A stretch of DNA of 64,000 bases, from assembly GCA_964036315.1 (NCBI GenBank), contig OZ038479.1:62052804-62116803 (forward strand). The letters are read 5' to 3'. The position numbers were made by a program, and so were the translations under genes. This stretch comes from Acanthosepion esculentum. Taxonomy: Eukaryota > Mollusca > Cephalopoda > Sepiida > Sepiidae. The stretch's first letter is position 1, and every line of letters begins with the position of its first letter. Shown here piece after piece: positions 34,456 to 48,362 of this stretch. The notes under the pieces are model-generated. The model saw nothing but the letters and a program-made list of their open reading frames with translations, ran no database searches and was not told the origin of the DNA.

Positions 34456-34685
34456 AAGACATTTATATTATGTTTAACGTTCTTTTTTATAGATACAAGT
34501 ATTTAAGCAAATGCTCTGTTTTATAATAAACAGTATTAAATAACATTTACCGGCCTGAATGTCCGAGAAATTTTCATTCAGGCCGGTAAATGTTATTTAA
34601 TACTGTTTATTATAAAACAGAGCATTTGCTTAAATACTTGTATCTATAAAAAGAACGTTAAACATAATATAAATGTCTTTAAATA
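34450..34685. repeat. Near-perfect palindrome: ~110-bp arms, 15-nt loop
   Basis: Left arm 34450-34560 and right arm 34576-34685 are reverse complements except for a single T/A run-length difference (six against five). The loop is gtccgagaaattttc (34561-34575). The stem tip is GC-rich (ggcctgaat/attcaggcc). RNA from either strand would form a long, almost uninterrupted duplex. Confidence 0.97.
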
Positions 34686-34710
34686 AATTGTCGGACTATG
34701 TCCAATTCTA

Positions 34711-34743
<33 letters not shown>

Positions 34744-35079
34744 CGTGCGTATGTAAATAATTGTCATAACAGACAAGTCGAAAGATTTTGATAGAAAGTA
34801 AAGAAAATAAAAATGAATTTAACAATATGATTGACCCAGAATAGTTATAAACAGGTCTGAAACAAGTTATTTATTTTGGTATTTCTTATACACTGATTTG
34901 TTAAGACTAGTGTCCTCGTCTTTGTTGTTATCGTACCAGCGTCTCGTCTATTAGTAGCCTACGCCCTTCGGGGGTCTGTTTTTGTTAGTAACCTTCAGAG
35001 AATATTGTTCTACCGTGCCTGAGAGTTGATATCTTTTGGTTATAATTCCACAGAGTTATTTCGCCTCTGTGATATCGCT

Positions 35080-35165
35080 TATCTCGTCAAGTGAACCAGA
35101 TTATATGACACCTCTTTTCCCAAGGATTGAACTCATGCTTTCCTCCACTAGGCCATATGTCCCGA
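35080..35165 (-). repeat. tRNA-like SINE head
   Basis: Minus strand reads atggcctagtggaggaaagc (A-box-like) and gagttcaatcc (B-box-like) about 10 nt later. This is closer than a normal tRNA spacing, so it is a degenerate tRNA-derived repeat and not a functional tRNA. Confidence 0.45.
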
Positions 35166-36250
35166 ATGGCAATTCGGTGGTAGATACTTGCAGTCTTAAA
35201 TCTAACGTCACTAATTTTCCTTTTTACAGTGTAATGTAATTTGGTAGGTGGGAGAATTATTGAGTCTTTAGCATAATGTTCCGTCTTTCTTAATTAAAGG
35301 CTCACATATGGTGAATATTTATATTCTGAGCCTACCGAGAAGGTTATTAGAGCCTGGTATGTGTACTGATACTTTGAACAGATTTTTTTTTGTCGCAAAG
35401 GAAAAATTTAAATACACTGTTGTATGATAACCGTAACAAATGGGGAAAGACGATGTTTATAAATATTCAATCGGAGAAACGTTTGCAAGATAATCTGCAA
35501 CATTGCAGGCCATTTTATTTTGCAGTCGTACCCCTTTTAAGGAAAATAAATAAAAAGTGAAACAGAAAGCTAATAAACTCATAAACTCACTGATAGAAGC
35601 ATAAAGTATATGATGTTGAAATATAGTTTATGAAAAACAACTACAGACAAAATAGAAATATTATGATGTGTCCATATATTTCAAACATAAATAGTTTGTA
35701 AACGCACTCACACATGCAATGTCAAATGTTGTTTATTAACTAGTATACGTATAGATACGTAACTATCTATATATTCCTATTTACCTCTTCCTCTAGCCTT
35801 TTTTCTTTTTTGACAAGCTCATAAATGCACACATAAAGTTAAAGAGCAAGAATATTTCTCCACTTGTAATAATTCAAGATTCTCATTAACCACCAGATGT
35901 ATACAGATACTTGCGCGTTTATGTATGGAAGAAAAAAGGAAAAGAAATTAGGAAACTTAAGAAATTTGATTCTGTTTTATTACGTTTTAAATTTTTTAAA
36001 AACCAGATGTATTACTTATAAGAGAACAAGCATTTTCAGTGCTTTATGAGAAGAAAAATCTACTATTTCAGAAGAAAACTAACTAAAGATTACAAGCTGA
36101 GAATGAAAGTCAATATCAATATTTTTGGACCACTGACCTCTATTCTTATTTAGAAAAAACTTCGCATTGATTTTTTTCCACGAAGAATTAATCTAGTAAG
36201 AAAAATGAGTGTTTGGGTTTCATACATGATTTTTTCTAAAGCACATAAAA
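35166..36250. other. AT-rich sequence, nothing recognised
   Basis: No gene or clear repeat. Confidence 0.5.
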
Positions 36251-36259
36251 ATAGTCAGT

Positions 36260-36520
36260 CTCGGGAGGCTATGGGTTCTACTTAGGGTGGCTAGCTAAAC
36301 TCTGTTACAGACGTCTGCTCAGACACACTTGCCGTCCTGGGTATGACGATAAACTACATCTGCGTCCAGAATAAGACGATAGACTACGTCCAACAGCAAG
36401 GCCTCTGATCAGGAGGCTTTGAGGAGCGTGGAACCGCCTCTTAATTGCTGGTGTTCCCAGCTTCACCCTGACCCGGAGTGGTAGCACCTGTTAGGGTCCC
36501 AACTATGGGCAAATAGTTAA
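36260..36520. other. GC-richer patch, unrecognised repeat candidate
   Basis: Contains two related stretches (gtatgacgataaactac and ataagacgatagactac, near 36342 and 36369). No domain in any frame. Confidence 0.35.
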
Positions 36521-36559
36521 CCCGGAAACTGAGGTAAAAAGCATTATCAAAGTGTAAAA

Positions 36560-36768
36560 CTAGGTTTTAATACCAGAAATACTTTGTAAAAAATTATTAC
36601 CAGAAATAAATTTTTCTGGAAGAAAAACTATTACCAGCAATACTTTTTTGAAAAAAAAAATATTACCAGCAATACATTTTTTAAACTATATTACCAGCTA
36701 TACATTTTTGAGGAAAAAATATTACCAGAAATAGATTTTTGACAAAACAAAATATTACCATGAAAAAA
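36560..36768. repeat. Minisatellite of ~35-40-bp attaccag units
   Basis: Six to seven diverged units, each attaccag(a/c)aatac/a followed by ttttt and an A-rich tail, at about 36570, 36595, 36630, 36660, 36692, 36720 and 36755. Confidence 0.9.
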
Positions 36769-36914
36769 GTAGTCGGCATTAAATGATCCATTGAGGTTGA
36801 TATGCCGTAAAACAAACCAAAACAAACAAACAAAACAGACATATTTGTGTTTCATCAGACAAACCTAAGGTTTACACTGCAACTGGGCTGAGCGGACGTT
36901 AGTTATGACGTGGG

Positions 36915-37190
36915 AAAAACTGTGACTGAGGTTCGTATATAATCTATCGTTACCAGATTAATATACTCAAATTTTCGCTAAAGATGACTTTTGATTTCGT
37001 GCTAACATAACTATTGATCGCTTTTTAACGATTTCGTATACCAAATTTCAATAACGATGCTACAGGGATCGTTTCTCAAAGTCGATAATATTAAGAAGTC
37101 ATATCCTTGATAAGTCGACGATTGTGAGATTCGTAACTGGATTTCATGATAGGAAGGCTAACGTTTTATTTCATCTCCACGTACCCATTT
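36915..37190 (-). repeat. SINE family 2, diverged copy
   Basis: Parallels 27470-27729 along its length (gatgacttttgatttcgtgc, ccaaatttcaataacg, gattcgtaactggatttcatg). The tRNA-like head is worn. Confidence 0.55.
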
Positions 37191-37787
37191 ATTAGAAAAA
37201 ATAAATCATAGAGAAATATGGAGAAAATATGACGGATTTTTTCTAAAATATTTACCTTAGAGGTGAAGATTTTCTCATTACTTTCCACTTATCTTAAAAC
37301 CTGCGTTGATTCTAGACAATAATAATTACCGTTATTTCCTATTGTATTGAAGGATTTTTTAAGATTTCGTCTTATTAATATGTTTGTAGTCAAATGCTAA
37401 AATCTTCAGAAAAAAGAGTAAAAATAATAATAAACATAGCATCAAATAAAATTGATTCATTTGTAGTGTTTTTAATATCGAAACAAATTTTATTTGTGCA
37501 TTTAAGATTGACCTCTTCGAATGCCTTTATTCGTTTGCGCCGTTTTGAGATATTCTTCTTTTACATATAGGTACGTATGCATATCTCTAGATGCCCCTAT
37601 TGATAAATTTTAATCTCAAAAGAGATTTTTAAATCTATATTAAAATGAGCAACTGGTGTAGACAGAGGCATTTAGGCCTCCACATACACACAACAACACC
37701 TATCATGTGAGATTATCTTTTTATGCGATTATATTCTTATTCGATTATTAACATAAGTCGCATACCAATCTACCAACTTCATTCCTG

Positions 37788-37792
<5 letters not shown>

Positions 37793-37867
<75 letters not shown>

Positions 37868-37868
37868 T
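37793..37868. repeat. (AT)n(AGAT)n microsatellite
   Basis: AT run followed by about seven gata tetramers. Confidence 0.95.
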
Positions 37869-38334
37869 ATATAGATATAAATATATATATCATATATTTA
37901 TAACTATACATTGTACATGCATATATATGCGCGTGTCTATGTTCACGTAAAACATATTCAGCTTTCTGTATATGGGTGAAAAAGAGTTTTATTTATTTTT
38001 ACTTACGATTGCAAGACAATCCTTACGGTGACAAATTATGCTGACACTTCATTTCGATAATCCTCTCTTAATTAAGCTTCTTATTTGGTGAATGTGTGTC
38101 AGCCGACTTACGGCCCGATTTTTCGGTGTCAGTCTTTGCATTGGATCGAATTTGCTACCATTCTCAGTTTTCTTTCTATTTCTCTTCAAATAATCGAACA
38201 ATAAATATGTCTGTCATTTGTAAACAAGAAAATATAAATGAACAGCTTACAACTCGAAAAATTATAAGAAGCCAGAATTACGTTTGAAATTGCGATACTT
38301 CAATCAAGGGCAACTAAATTGTGTTCTTCGCCAG

Positions 38335-38386
38335 TTTTCAAGAATTAAATACCTCAATTTTCAAGAATTAAATACCTCAATTTTCA
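38335..38386. repeat. Direct duplication of 23 bp
   Basis: ttttcaagaattaaatacct occurs twice in tandem, immediately before a perfect hairpin. Confidence 0.85.
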
Positions 38387-38387
38387 G

Positions 38388-38449
38388 TATTAATAGATAT
38401 TCTGGGAAACAAATGTAAACACATTTGTTTCCCAGAATATCTATTAATA
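38388..38449. repeat. Perfect 29-bp-arm hairpin, 4-nt loop
   Basis: tattaatagatattctggg...aaatgt (38388-38416), loop aaac, then its exact complement (38421-38449). Confidence 0.97.
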
Positions 38450-40399
38450 TGTAATGTATTTTTCTTCTTCACGTAAACATTGAGGGTATGTTTTTTAAGT
38501 GAAAACATATAATTATCATGAATTTTATTTTGCAGTTGTGAACTAAAATTTTGCTACATTTTCTACAAATGTTTAGTTTTAAATCAGTATCAGTATAGTT
38601 TAACATAATATATAGAAATGGTAATTATTTCTTAAGTAAATTCAATTATATGTTCAATGTTGTTTAGTCTATCTATACCAGCTAATATTGTTTCGCGAGG
38701 ATATATAAATATATAAACAAAGCATTATCAATATATCGAAAATATTTTGGAAAGACCAGTTTCTAAGATTACAAGCTAATGCATTGTTATGATGCGATCA
38801 CATCGGTAAACCAAATTCCTGTCTATAAAAATTATTATCGAAAATAAAATACCATTGATTTGTAATAAATTATAATTTTTCTTTTGTTTTAAGAAGCATT
38901 TCTTGTGAATTAGTACATTAGTGTATAAGGATGTAAGTCATGAATTTCTTTCAAATTTGATCGTTTAATCATTCGGTAATGTTGTCAAAATGTTTCAAAG
39001 GATAACTTTTCAAAGAAGTAAATGTTAAAATATTTATTGTAGTTTTTGGAAGCACTTTCAATCCCAAATATAAGGGATCGCACAGAACTGCCTACTTTCA
39101 ATGCAGAGTCTTGGTATTTTAGGACGATTTCATATATCTTTTTCTGATTCTCTTACAGCACCACATATAAATTATTATTTTTTCCACCTGGACTCAAAAG
39201 GTTTCACTCAAAAATCCGGAAAGAATCTGCTGAATGGTATTTTCATTAGTAAGATAATACCATTGAGCTGATTCTTTTAGCTTCCGTATTTTTCAGTGAA
39301 TCTTCTAAGAATTAGAGTCACTTCCTTCCAGATGAAACAGTGATCTTTATTTTCCTTTCATATATGATCCGCTGTGCTTGATGTTTTTTGTTCCTCCGGA
39401 TCAAGGCTTTCTGTTACTCTCCACGTCTTATGGTGGGGAGGCAATTTTTTCACATTGGCATAATTGCGCAAGAATATTATACACGCAGTTTCTTTTACAT
39501 TCTCAACAGATCGTGGAAACTAAACAAGTTACAAACTCATCAGGAAATGCAAATATAATCATATACTATAGAGTGCACTTAAAAAAAAACACAAAATCTC
39601 CGGTTATATCACATCAACACATGTCCTTACAAATAAGTTATAGTTTCAAACTTGTGGCAATGAAAGCGCAAACGCTTCACTCCTTCATTTCTAAAGATTC
39701 ATATGATTTTTTTAAAACCTTAATTGTATATATTTTGTTTTGTTTTCCTATTTTTTTCTTATTTCATTCACTTGTATAGTAAAATATAGCCTTTCTTAAG
39801 CGTCATTGGTTTGAACATGGTGATAAAAAAGGAAAAAATTCAATGCCTCTTAAGAAAGTATGTATATACAACATGTATATAACATGGTTCATAGAATTAT
39901 CCTTACGAAATATGCACCTGTTTTATAGTGTGAATTCATAAATAAAAGTTCATAGGGTATTACAAATAAGGTTGATTTGTATTATTAATATTCTATAGAT
40001 TAGAGACTTGCATTTTTGTTACACTATTATTAATCTAAAAGTTGAATATTACAAAAATATGGAAAACTCTTGTCAAAATGATATATACCCAACTTATTTA
40101 CTTAAACATTATGATGATAATTTATATAACTGCATGACTGTAAATAAAATACACTAAAATTTCTATCGGTATATACTATAACAGAAATTAACCACACGTT
40201 TTTAAAAGTAATTCCCTCGCTTGGACATGTAGGCGATCCTGACTCTTCACAGATTTGAATTTAATATTATCTATGAATTGGTATGGCTTCTTGGGAATAA
40301 TGGTGGAGTAGTTTCCCTGTGGCCTACTCCACAGTTTGGTAGTGACTAGTTGCCATCCTAAGTTAGTGTATTTGGGATGTCAATGAAATTGACACGGAA
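38450..40399. other. AT-rich sequence, nothing recognised
   Basis: A 133-codon open frame at 39378-39779 shows no domain, is low-complexity towards its end and has no splice context. I do not regard it as a gene. Confidence 0.5.
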
Positions 40400-40505
40400 T
40401 GTAGAATTGCCGTGCCGAGTTCACATTTCAGTCGAGTTTGTTTTTGTTCTCTTTCGGACAAATGCTCTTGAGAAATGCATGAACCCATCTCTTCTCCCAC
40501 AACTA
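40400..40505 (+). repeat. SINE family 1, fragment
   Basis: gccgtgccgagttcacattt and gcatgaacccatctcttctc align to the B-box and body region of the family. Confidence 0.6.
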
Positions 40506-40511
40506 ATAGTA

Positions 40512-40586
40512 GACAGAGTAGAGATCCAAGGTGAGAGAGCTCAATCAGTAGATTGAGCTCTCTCACCTTGGATCTCTGTCTACTTT
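40512..40586. repeat. Hairpin with ~33-bp imperfect arms
   Basis: gagatccaaggtgagagagc and tcaat (40521-40545) pair perfectly with 40552-40576 across the loop cagtag; the arms continue outward with a 4-nt gap (agtagacagag). It immediately follows a SINE fragment. Confidence 0.9.
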
Positions 40587-41024
40587 GCTTTTTTCTATTG
40601 TAATTCTGTCATCATCCCATTTGATTTGATTTATGCTCGATTTGTTTTACTCTCGTAGCAAAAGCAAATTCTATTGCTGATGTGTAAAAGTGTAATCCCA
40701 ATATACATCAAAATATTCAGTTAGATTTTTTCAATCCAATAGAGATTTCTGTCAGTTACCATTTTCAAAGCAGTCTTCATTTTTTTATACAACTTAGCAT
40801 AGAACTCGTAAAAAATAACGATTTAATTAGGTTAGTACTTCCGTTTAACCTGTCGCTCACCAGCACATGTCAGAGGCTAGTATCTGTTCCATTTCCTCTC
40901 CTGTTTTATGATGAGAGATGCACTGCTGTGTGTCTGTAAATCCATTTTCCCAATATTCCTTAATTCAATAATTGTTTATTAATATATGACAGTAAACACT
41001 TTATTCTGTATTTTCTTTCGGATA

Positions 41025-42480
<1,456 letters not shown>

Positions 42481-42545
42481 TAGAGAGAGAGACAGACAGA
42501 CAGACAGAGAGAAAGAAAGAGAGAGAGAGAGAGTGAAAGAGAAAA
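42481..42545. repeat. (GA)n / (GACA)n simple repeat
   Basis: gagaga, gacagaca and gaaaga tracts. Confidence 0.9.
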
Positions 42546-43699
42546 TGAAACAGAAAGACTTTATCAGTAAGTCAATGCGAGTATTTCTGTATTACAAAAA
42601 TATGTGTACAAAGATATATGATTGAAAGTGAAAAATTTTGTGATTTTTTATTTCACGTTTAACTTACTTTACATCGGAGAAGTTAAATATTGCATTTCTT
42701 TGGTATTTATATAATATATTACTAAAGAAAATGTATTCGAAACTTAACACTTGACTTTAATCTGAATCTTTTGTGATCTTGTTCACACTTTCTTCCATTT
42801 TATTTTACTTTTGATGCATCAGGAATACTACGATTGCGAGACAGCAAATAAAGAGTTTGGAATTTGAGGTAACATCAACAAGCACAATTTATTTATTTTC
42901 TTGATCTCTCTGATACCAGAAAGAGAAAAAGACGCGAAAAGTTCTCAGGATGACGACCCAATTTTCAGAGCCAGTATTTTAATGACCAACTCTCAGAATA
43001 CTGATTTTTGGAAAGTAGGTCTGGCCGAGAGCTTTTCAGAAACCTTTATATACGATGGGAAAATAAAATTACAACATCCTGAAAAATTGAAGCCGATTTT
43101 GGCCTGGGCACAGGGAGTAATGAGATATTTTGATAAAATGTTCAGTCTTCAGCCACCTCGTGACGCAGTAACAATCATGTCAATACTCCGTTTAAGTTTG
43201 ACGCATGCTACAATAACTTTCCGGTTTTTTTTGGGGGGGTGGTGTTTAAAAAGACTATTGCAAACAAGTGTCATGCTACTGAAACAACAAACACATGCGC
43301 TCCTTTTATTAAATTCGGTGCATTTAAGATGATTCGAGTTATGGGCCTTCAAGAAGTTTGATTATTATTTCGGAGAATTACGGGACACTTTCATAGAACT
43401 TCGATGTTAACAACGGTGATGAAATAACAATAGAATGAAAAATAGCCTCTTTTTTTTGCTTTTGCTTAGAAGTATTATGCATTCGCATCTGCTTGAATTT
43501 CAAATCAAAGAAAGATTTTTTCTGCTTTTCTCTCTACTTCATGCAACTTATATCGAAACGCTGTCTTCTTGCCATGACACTCAAACACAAATCAACAGAT
43601 CATACGCCCCAGTATTCGGAAATTAAGTATTTTATCAAAATAAAATTAAAAAAATAAAGAAACATGACAGAAATAGAAAAAATCAACACGCCACCGATT
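42546..43699. other. Noncoding with worn dispersed repeat
   Basis: A 143-codon frame at 42901-43332 includes a block (gatttttggaaagtaggtct) related to 16040-16070, so it is probably repeat-derived. No domain recognised. Confidence 0.4.
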
Positions 43700-45690
43700 T
43701 AAAATTCACGTCAGCTTCATCCTTACCAAATGATATCATCCCAAAGGAGAGTGGATGAAGAAGAAAACATATCAATGGATCACTGATGAGACTCTGGACA
43801 TGATGCAAAGGGGACAGAAAACTCTGCCAAGATATGGAACGGAATACAGAAATAAATAAGGATCAAATGCAAACAGGCTAAAGAAAAGTGACTAAGCAAA
43901 AATGTGCAGAAATAGAGAGATTGAGTACCACAAATGATATATGCATAAACAAATACGGGAACTAACAGGACAGAAGACTTGATCGTCAACAGGCTGCATA
44001 AAATCCAAGGATGGAACGCTCACATTAGAAAAGGAAAAAAGTCTGCAACGCTGCAACGAATATATTGGAGAACATTTCCTCGACGAAAGAGAAAAACCTA
44101 CAATACACAGAATTACTGGCGGGCAGAAATTCTAAAAACGAAGTAGAAGCACCATTGGCCAAATTTAAGAGAAACAAGGCAGCAGGGCCAGATGGAATCG
44201 TAACAGAGAGATGCTGATAGCCTTAGATGATTTTGGCAGAGACAAGATTACGGAAATAATAAATGAAATATACAACAGCGGGGATATACCGGAAAACTTA
44301 AGCAGATCTATTTTCATAGCACTGCCTAAGAAACCTGGCACAAACGAATGTGAACTCCACCGAACAGTCAGCCTAATGAGCGACATAACAAAACTAATCA
44401 TCCGTATTCTGAGGCATAGAGTGCGCAGAGAATCAGGCCAGAGATAGGACAAGAACAATGCAGGTTCGTTAAAGACACCGGAACAAGGAACGCGATATTC
44501 ATGCTCAGAATGTTATCAGAAAGAGCAATACAAATGCAAAAGAACGTGCACCTGTTTTTTTATAGACTACGCAAAGGCGTTCGACAAAGTACGTCACAAA
44601 GATCTGTTAAAGCTGCTCAGCAACGTTGACATATTCAGAAAAGACATTAGAATAATCAAAAACCTCTACTGGAAGCAAACCGCTTGCATAAAGATAAGAA
44701 ATGAGTTCAGCAGATATACAAAAATAGAAAGGTGCGCAAGGCAAAGATGTATCTTCTCACCGGACCTATTTAACCTATACGGCGAGGCAATTCTGAGAGA
44801 ACTGGAAAGCCTACCAGGATTCATCATTGGTGGCCACAATCTTAACAGCATAAGATACGCAGATGACACTGATAGCAGACACGGAAAGGAAACTACAAAA
44901 CCTCCTATAGAAGGTAGCGAAAGAGAGCGAACAGAAGAGACCAAGCATAAACTACAAGAAGACAGAATGCATGGTCATCAGCAAAGAGATGAGTCCGAAA
45001 TGCGATTTAGGTCGGGGACACTAAAATCAAGCAGGTGCGGAAATTTAATATCTGGGAAGTGTTCTGACAGAGGACGGTAAGTGAGACGCTGAAATCCAAA
45101 GACGTATTGGGATGGCCAAAGAGGCATTCCAAAAGCTAGGCAGAGTATTACGAGACAGAAGGATTGGTAACAAAGAGAAGAGCACTAAACTGCTACGTAA
45201 TATCTGTCCTCATTTAAGGCAGTTGGACGGTTTCCTCAAAGCTGAAAAAGAGACTCGAGGCAACAGAGGTGTGGTTCTACAGAAGGAGGCTTAGAATACC
45301 ATGGATCGAACATGTGAGCAACGATGAGGTTTTGAAGAGGATGCAAACAAAAAGGAAACTCATACTTAACATCAGGAAGAAGCAGCTGAAATTTCTGGGA
45401 CACGTAACGAGAAAGGATGGCTTGGAAAACCTGATACTCACAGGGCGGATAGAGAGAAAGCGGGTCAAGGGAAAGCAATGCATGACATACTTAACGGGCT
45501 TAAGCAAATGGATGACAGAATAGGGTCCGGGAGAAATAACAAAACGTCAAAATTTATTGAGAGCTATAAGGGACAAGAAGAAATGGAGAGTCATGATCGC
45601 CTACGCTGTGAAAAGACACGGCACATAAAAGAAAAAAGAATTCTGGTAGCAAATAACTACATACAAGAATTATTGCATGGATAACGTTGA
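43700..45690 (+). pseudogene. Degenerate LINE with RT and C-terminal region
   Basis: Plus-strand pieces in several frames. Near 43760 there is WITDETLDMM; near 44180 NKAAGPDGIV, the start of RT; 44211-44447 has DDFGRDKITEIINEIYNSGD and ENLSRSIFIALPKKPGTNEC. Near 44465 comes CRFVKDTGTRNAIFMLRMLS; near 44565 FIDYAKAFDKVRH (motif A Asp); near 44855 IRYADDT (motif C). The C-terminal region, near 45270-45520, has WIEHVSNDEVLKRM and KQLKFLGHVTRKDGLENLIL. The catalytic aspartates are visible but frames are broken many times. The style is that of arthropod/mollusc RTE- or Jockey-like ORF2. Same family as the minus-strand copy at 50150-51560. Confidence 0.88.
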
Positions 45691-45924
45691 AGTAATTCAG
45701 ATAATGGTTAAAATGCAAATTACTTCGCATAAGAGGCTGGTCCAAAACACGTTCGGAAAATACGTCATTTTCTTCTCGTTGTTGGTTCTCCTTATCTCCA
45801 TGTTTTAAACATGTTTTTTCCTATTTGTTGTCTCCATTGTATTTGTACTAATTTATTAGTAGAAGATCCACAGGATGGCTGACTGAATGCACGTTTAATG
45901 TCCTTTCTTTTTCATCTTTTACAG

Positions 45925-45996
45925 AGACTTAAGTTACAACAAATTAACCAATATTGGTAGGAAAACTCTGAAAGGAGCACCTCTTCTAAAAAATCT
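45925..45996 (+). CDS. 72-nt leucine-rich-repeat exon of a Slit-like gene
   Basis: Acceptor ttttcatcttttacag ends at 45924, and the donor gtacgt follows at 45997. Read in phase (first base completes a codon started upstream; last two bases CT begin the next), the exon encodes DLSYNKLTNIGRKTLKGA then PLLKNL. This is one whole 24-residue LRR of the LxLxxNxLxxI type. The exact 72-nt length, same-phase ends and sequence match the one-repeat-per-exon layout of secreted or receptor LRR proteins. The RK-x-x-x-GA-x-x-KNL string and the next exon resemble the first LRR block of Slit, the Robo ligand in axon guidance. Alternatives are peroxidasin, LRIG or LGR-type receptors. The reading is extracellular LRR with high confidence and Slit with moderate confidence. 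Confidence 0.8.
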
Positions 45997-47117
45997 GTAC
46001 GTATATATTTTTTTTCTTTTTAGTCTTTCATCCTCACTTCCACATATTCAAAATGCTTTCCATTTTACAGTCAAAAGAATATACGGTTAAAATTGTGCTG
46101 GGTGTAGATGGTGCTGCGGGACATGTGACAACGTCCCGTTATGTCAGATTTCTTTTCGCAAGTCAGTGTTTTCACAAAATTGGCATCTATAAGGTTCTAA
46201 AATCATATCGTACTACTTTATTAGTTTCTTTTTTGATTTAAGGTTTAAATTTTATTCCTAGTCTTCTCGAAGATTAACAATCTTTGTAAATTTTAAAACT
46301 GTCATCGGTTACAGGATTAAAATACAAAGTCTACTATGTGGATTGCAAGAACGTAGCGAGGAAGCTCAGAATTAACTTGTTTATTTTTATATATAAGCTC
46401 TGTAACCGCGAAACAAGCAGACGTAGCCCAACAAAAAATTTTAAAATAAAAATGAATGAAATAAAAACAAAAAATGAACCAATATTATCCCTTATTCTAC
46501 ATGAGAGCAATCAACATAATTTTCGCCTCATTATCAAAAGAATTTTTTTTTTATTTGTACAGACCTGCCGGAGAAATATTTTCAATACCTCACTTCCTTT
46601 TCATTGTCTATTTATAACTTGCATTCATTTAAGAGAATATTCTCTTGGCTTCCCTTAAGCAACAATAGGGTTGCTACAGCCACAAACATTATTCCTGGGC
46701 TAATCCATTTTGGAGCATCTGTTGTAGAAGTTTCTATTGTTTTCCTGCAACATTTGCCATTCAAACTGATCCGTCGCTAACTCACTGCCCACTTCGAACA
46801 GAAGAATTTAATTGACGTTTCACTCAAGTAACTGCTTTCATCGCACTGCTATTATTCTTTTCCAACTCCACCTGACATGTCACTTTGCTTGGTCATTTAT
46901 CCTTTGCCAAACTGCTTCCGGTATCAGTTCTTGACTATTTGTTGGGTTCTCGGGGAGAGGGAACTTAACTAAAAGAATCAATTAGCTTCCAAGTAAATCT
47001 GACGTGATTCGCGAGATAAATTGTTTTCTGCCAGGCTCAGTGAAAGAAAGTTCATGATGCCAATGTCGACTGCACTTCGCTTAACATTATCATATTTGAC
47101 AAGTAAAATTATCGAAC

Positions 47118-47390
47118 ATTTTGGAACTAGTTCTCGGAGAGCCGAGTTCAAATTCCAGTCGAATCCATTACATTCACTTACGTGCTAATCCCCTTGGGAA
47201 AGGTATGAATCCTTTTCTTCTCCCCCCCCCCCAGCTATAGGTAAATAGCAGGACAGACCGGGTTCTATAGCTTTACATGGCAACTGGTCTACCGCACAAC
47301 GAAATGGCAACCTACTGCGGGAAAAAATCTGCCTTGTCAGTCAGGTGCCTAAGCGTGTATCACACATGACACATAAATGACTGACGTTTT
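47118..47390 (+). repeat. SINE family 1, near full length
   Basis: gccgagttcaaattccagtc (B box) is followed by the shared body (cccttgggaaaggtatgaat, agctataggtaaatagcagg, catggcaactggtcta) and a tail ending gtgtatcacacatgac. Best match to the 167-446 copy on the opposite strand. Confidence 0.85.
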
Positions 47391-48249
47391 GTTATTGCTT
47401 TCGATGTAGTTAGTGGCCTGTAGATATGAAATATTGTGCCAAGAACAATAATTGTCAATATATTTTTCTATTAATCTATTGACACGGACTCATTAGTAAA
47501 CATGTCAACAAACAACTTTGCTTCTCATAAATATTACTAAATCTATTTAATTTGTAATGTACACTTGTTTCTGCAAAATACAACGCCATTATTTCTTTCC
47601 TTTTGGCTATGATTGCTGAAGTGTAGTTGTAAGTATTATAATAAGCAATTTGAAACCGAGCAACTTCAAATACAAGATGCTTTCTACTTTTGCATCTAAT
47701 ATTTATTGTGGATTTATTAAATCTAAGAGAATATTTTTCATATTGAATTATTCGACATTTCGTTGTATTGGGAAGCAAATTGAACATTCTTTGTATCAGT
47801 GAAATTTCTTCTAAATTACAGTCAGAAATTCTGGATCCAAAATGATTTGCAGTTCATTGTTTCGACTGTTTGATCCCCAAAATACTGTAACAGAAAAATA
47901 GCGTCTAACTTCTCGCATCCCTGCTTCCAACTAAAAACAAAATTTTGTTTAAATATCACGAACTCTTACAGTATGTATATTTGATTTGTCTTCCAGTCCA
48001 CTTCTGATCTCTTTATAATGTGCCTGAAGGATCGAACTTTTTTCTTATTAAATTAATTCACTTCACAGTTTTAATGCTAAAATCTTTTTCTCTGCTAATG
48101 AAATTTAGACGGCTTAATTTATAATGAATATGTGCGTTTTAATAAGAATTTAGTTGAACAAATGTTAAAGGATTATTCATACGCTATAAACTAAGTAATC
48201 ATGACATTTAATACATATTTAAATTTAATTTCCAACAATACTAATTTTG

Positions 48250-48362
48250 AGAATATGCAGGGTGGTCTTGTCACCGCTAAATAATATAACTTTCTATATC
48301 AGATGGTTGACACACACAGCGTGTGTCAAGTACTGTTTGACAAGACTTTCAGACCACCATGT
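48250..48362. repeat. Small palindromic element (MITE-like)
   Basis: agggtggtcttgtca at the left and tgacaagactttcagaccacc at the right are partly reverse complementary. The centre contains ttgacacacacagcgtgtgtcaa (48307-48329), a 9-bp-arm palindrome. Confidence 0.5.

Noticed and set aside
35080..35165. Functional tRNA gene
   Set aside because: A- and B-box-like motifs are too close and no cloverleaf can be drawn; treated as SINE remnant.
39378..39779. 133-codon frame as a gene
   Set aside because: Low-complexity AT-rich translation with no domain, splice signals or repeat of known coding type.
42901..43332. 143-codon frame as a host exon
   Set aside because: Contains a block shared with 16040-16070 and no recognisable domain or splice pair; probably repeat-derived.
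45925..45996. LRR exon as part of the upstream LINE
   Set aside because: The LINE ends by about 45690, and this piece has its own acceptor and donor and LRR coding with no relation to ORF2 proteins.
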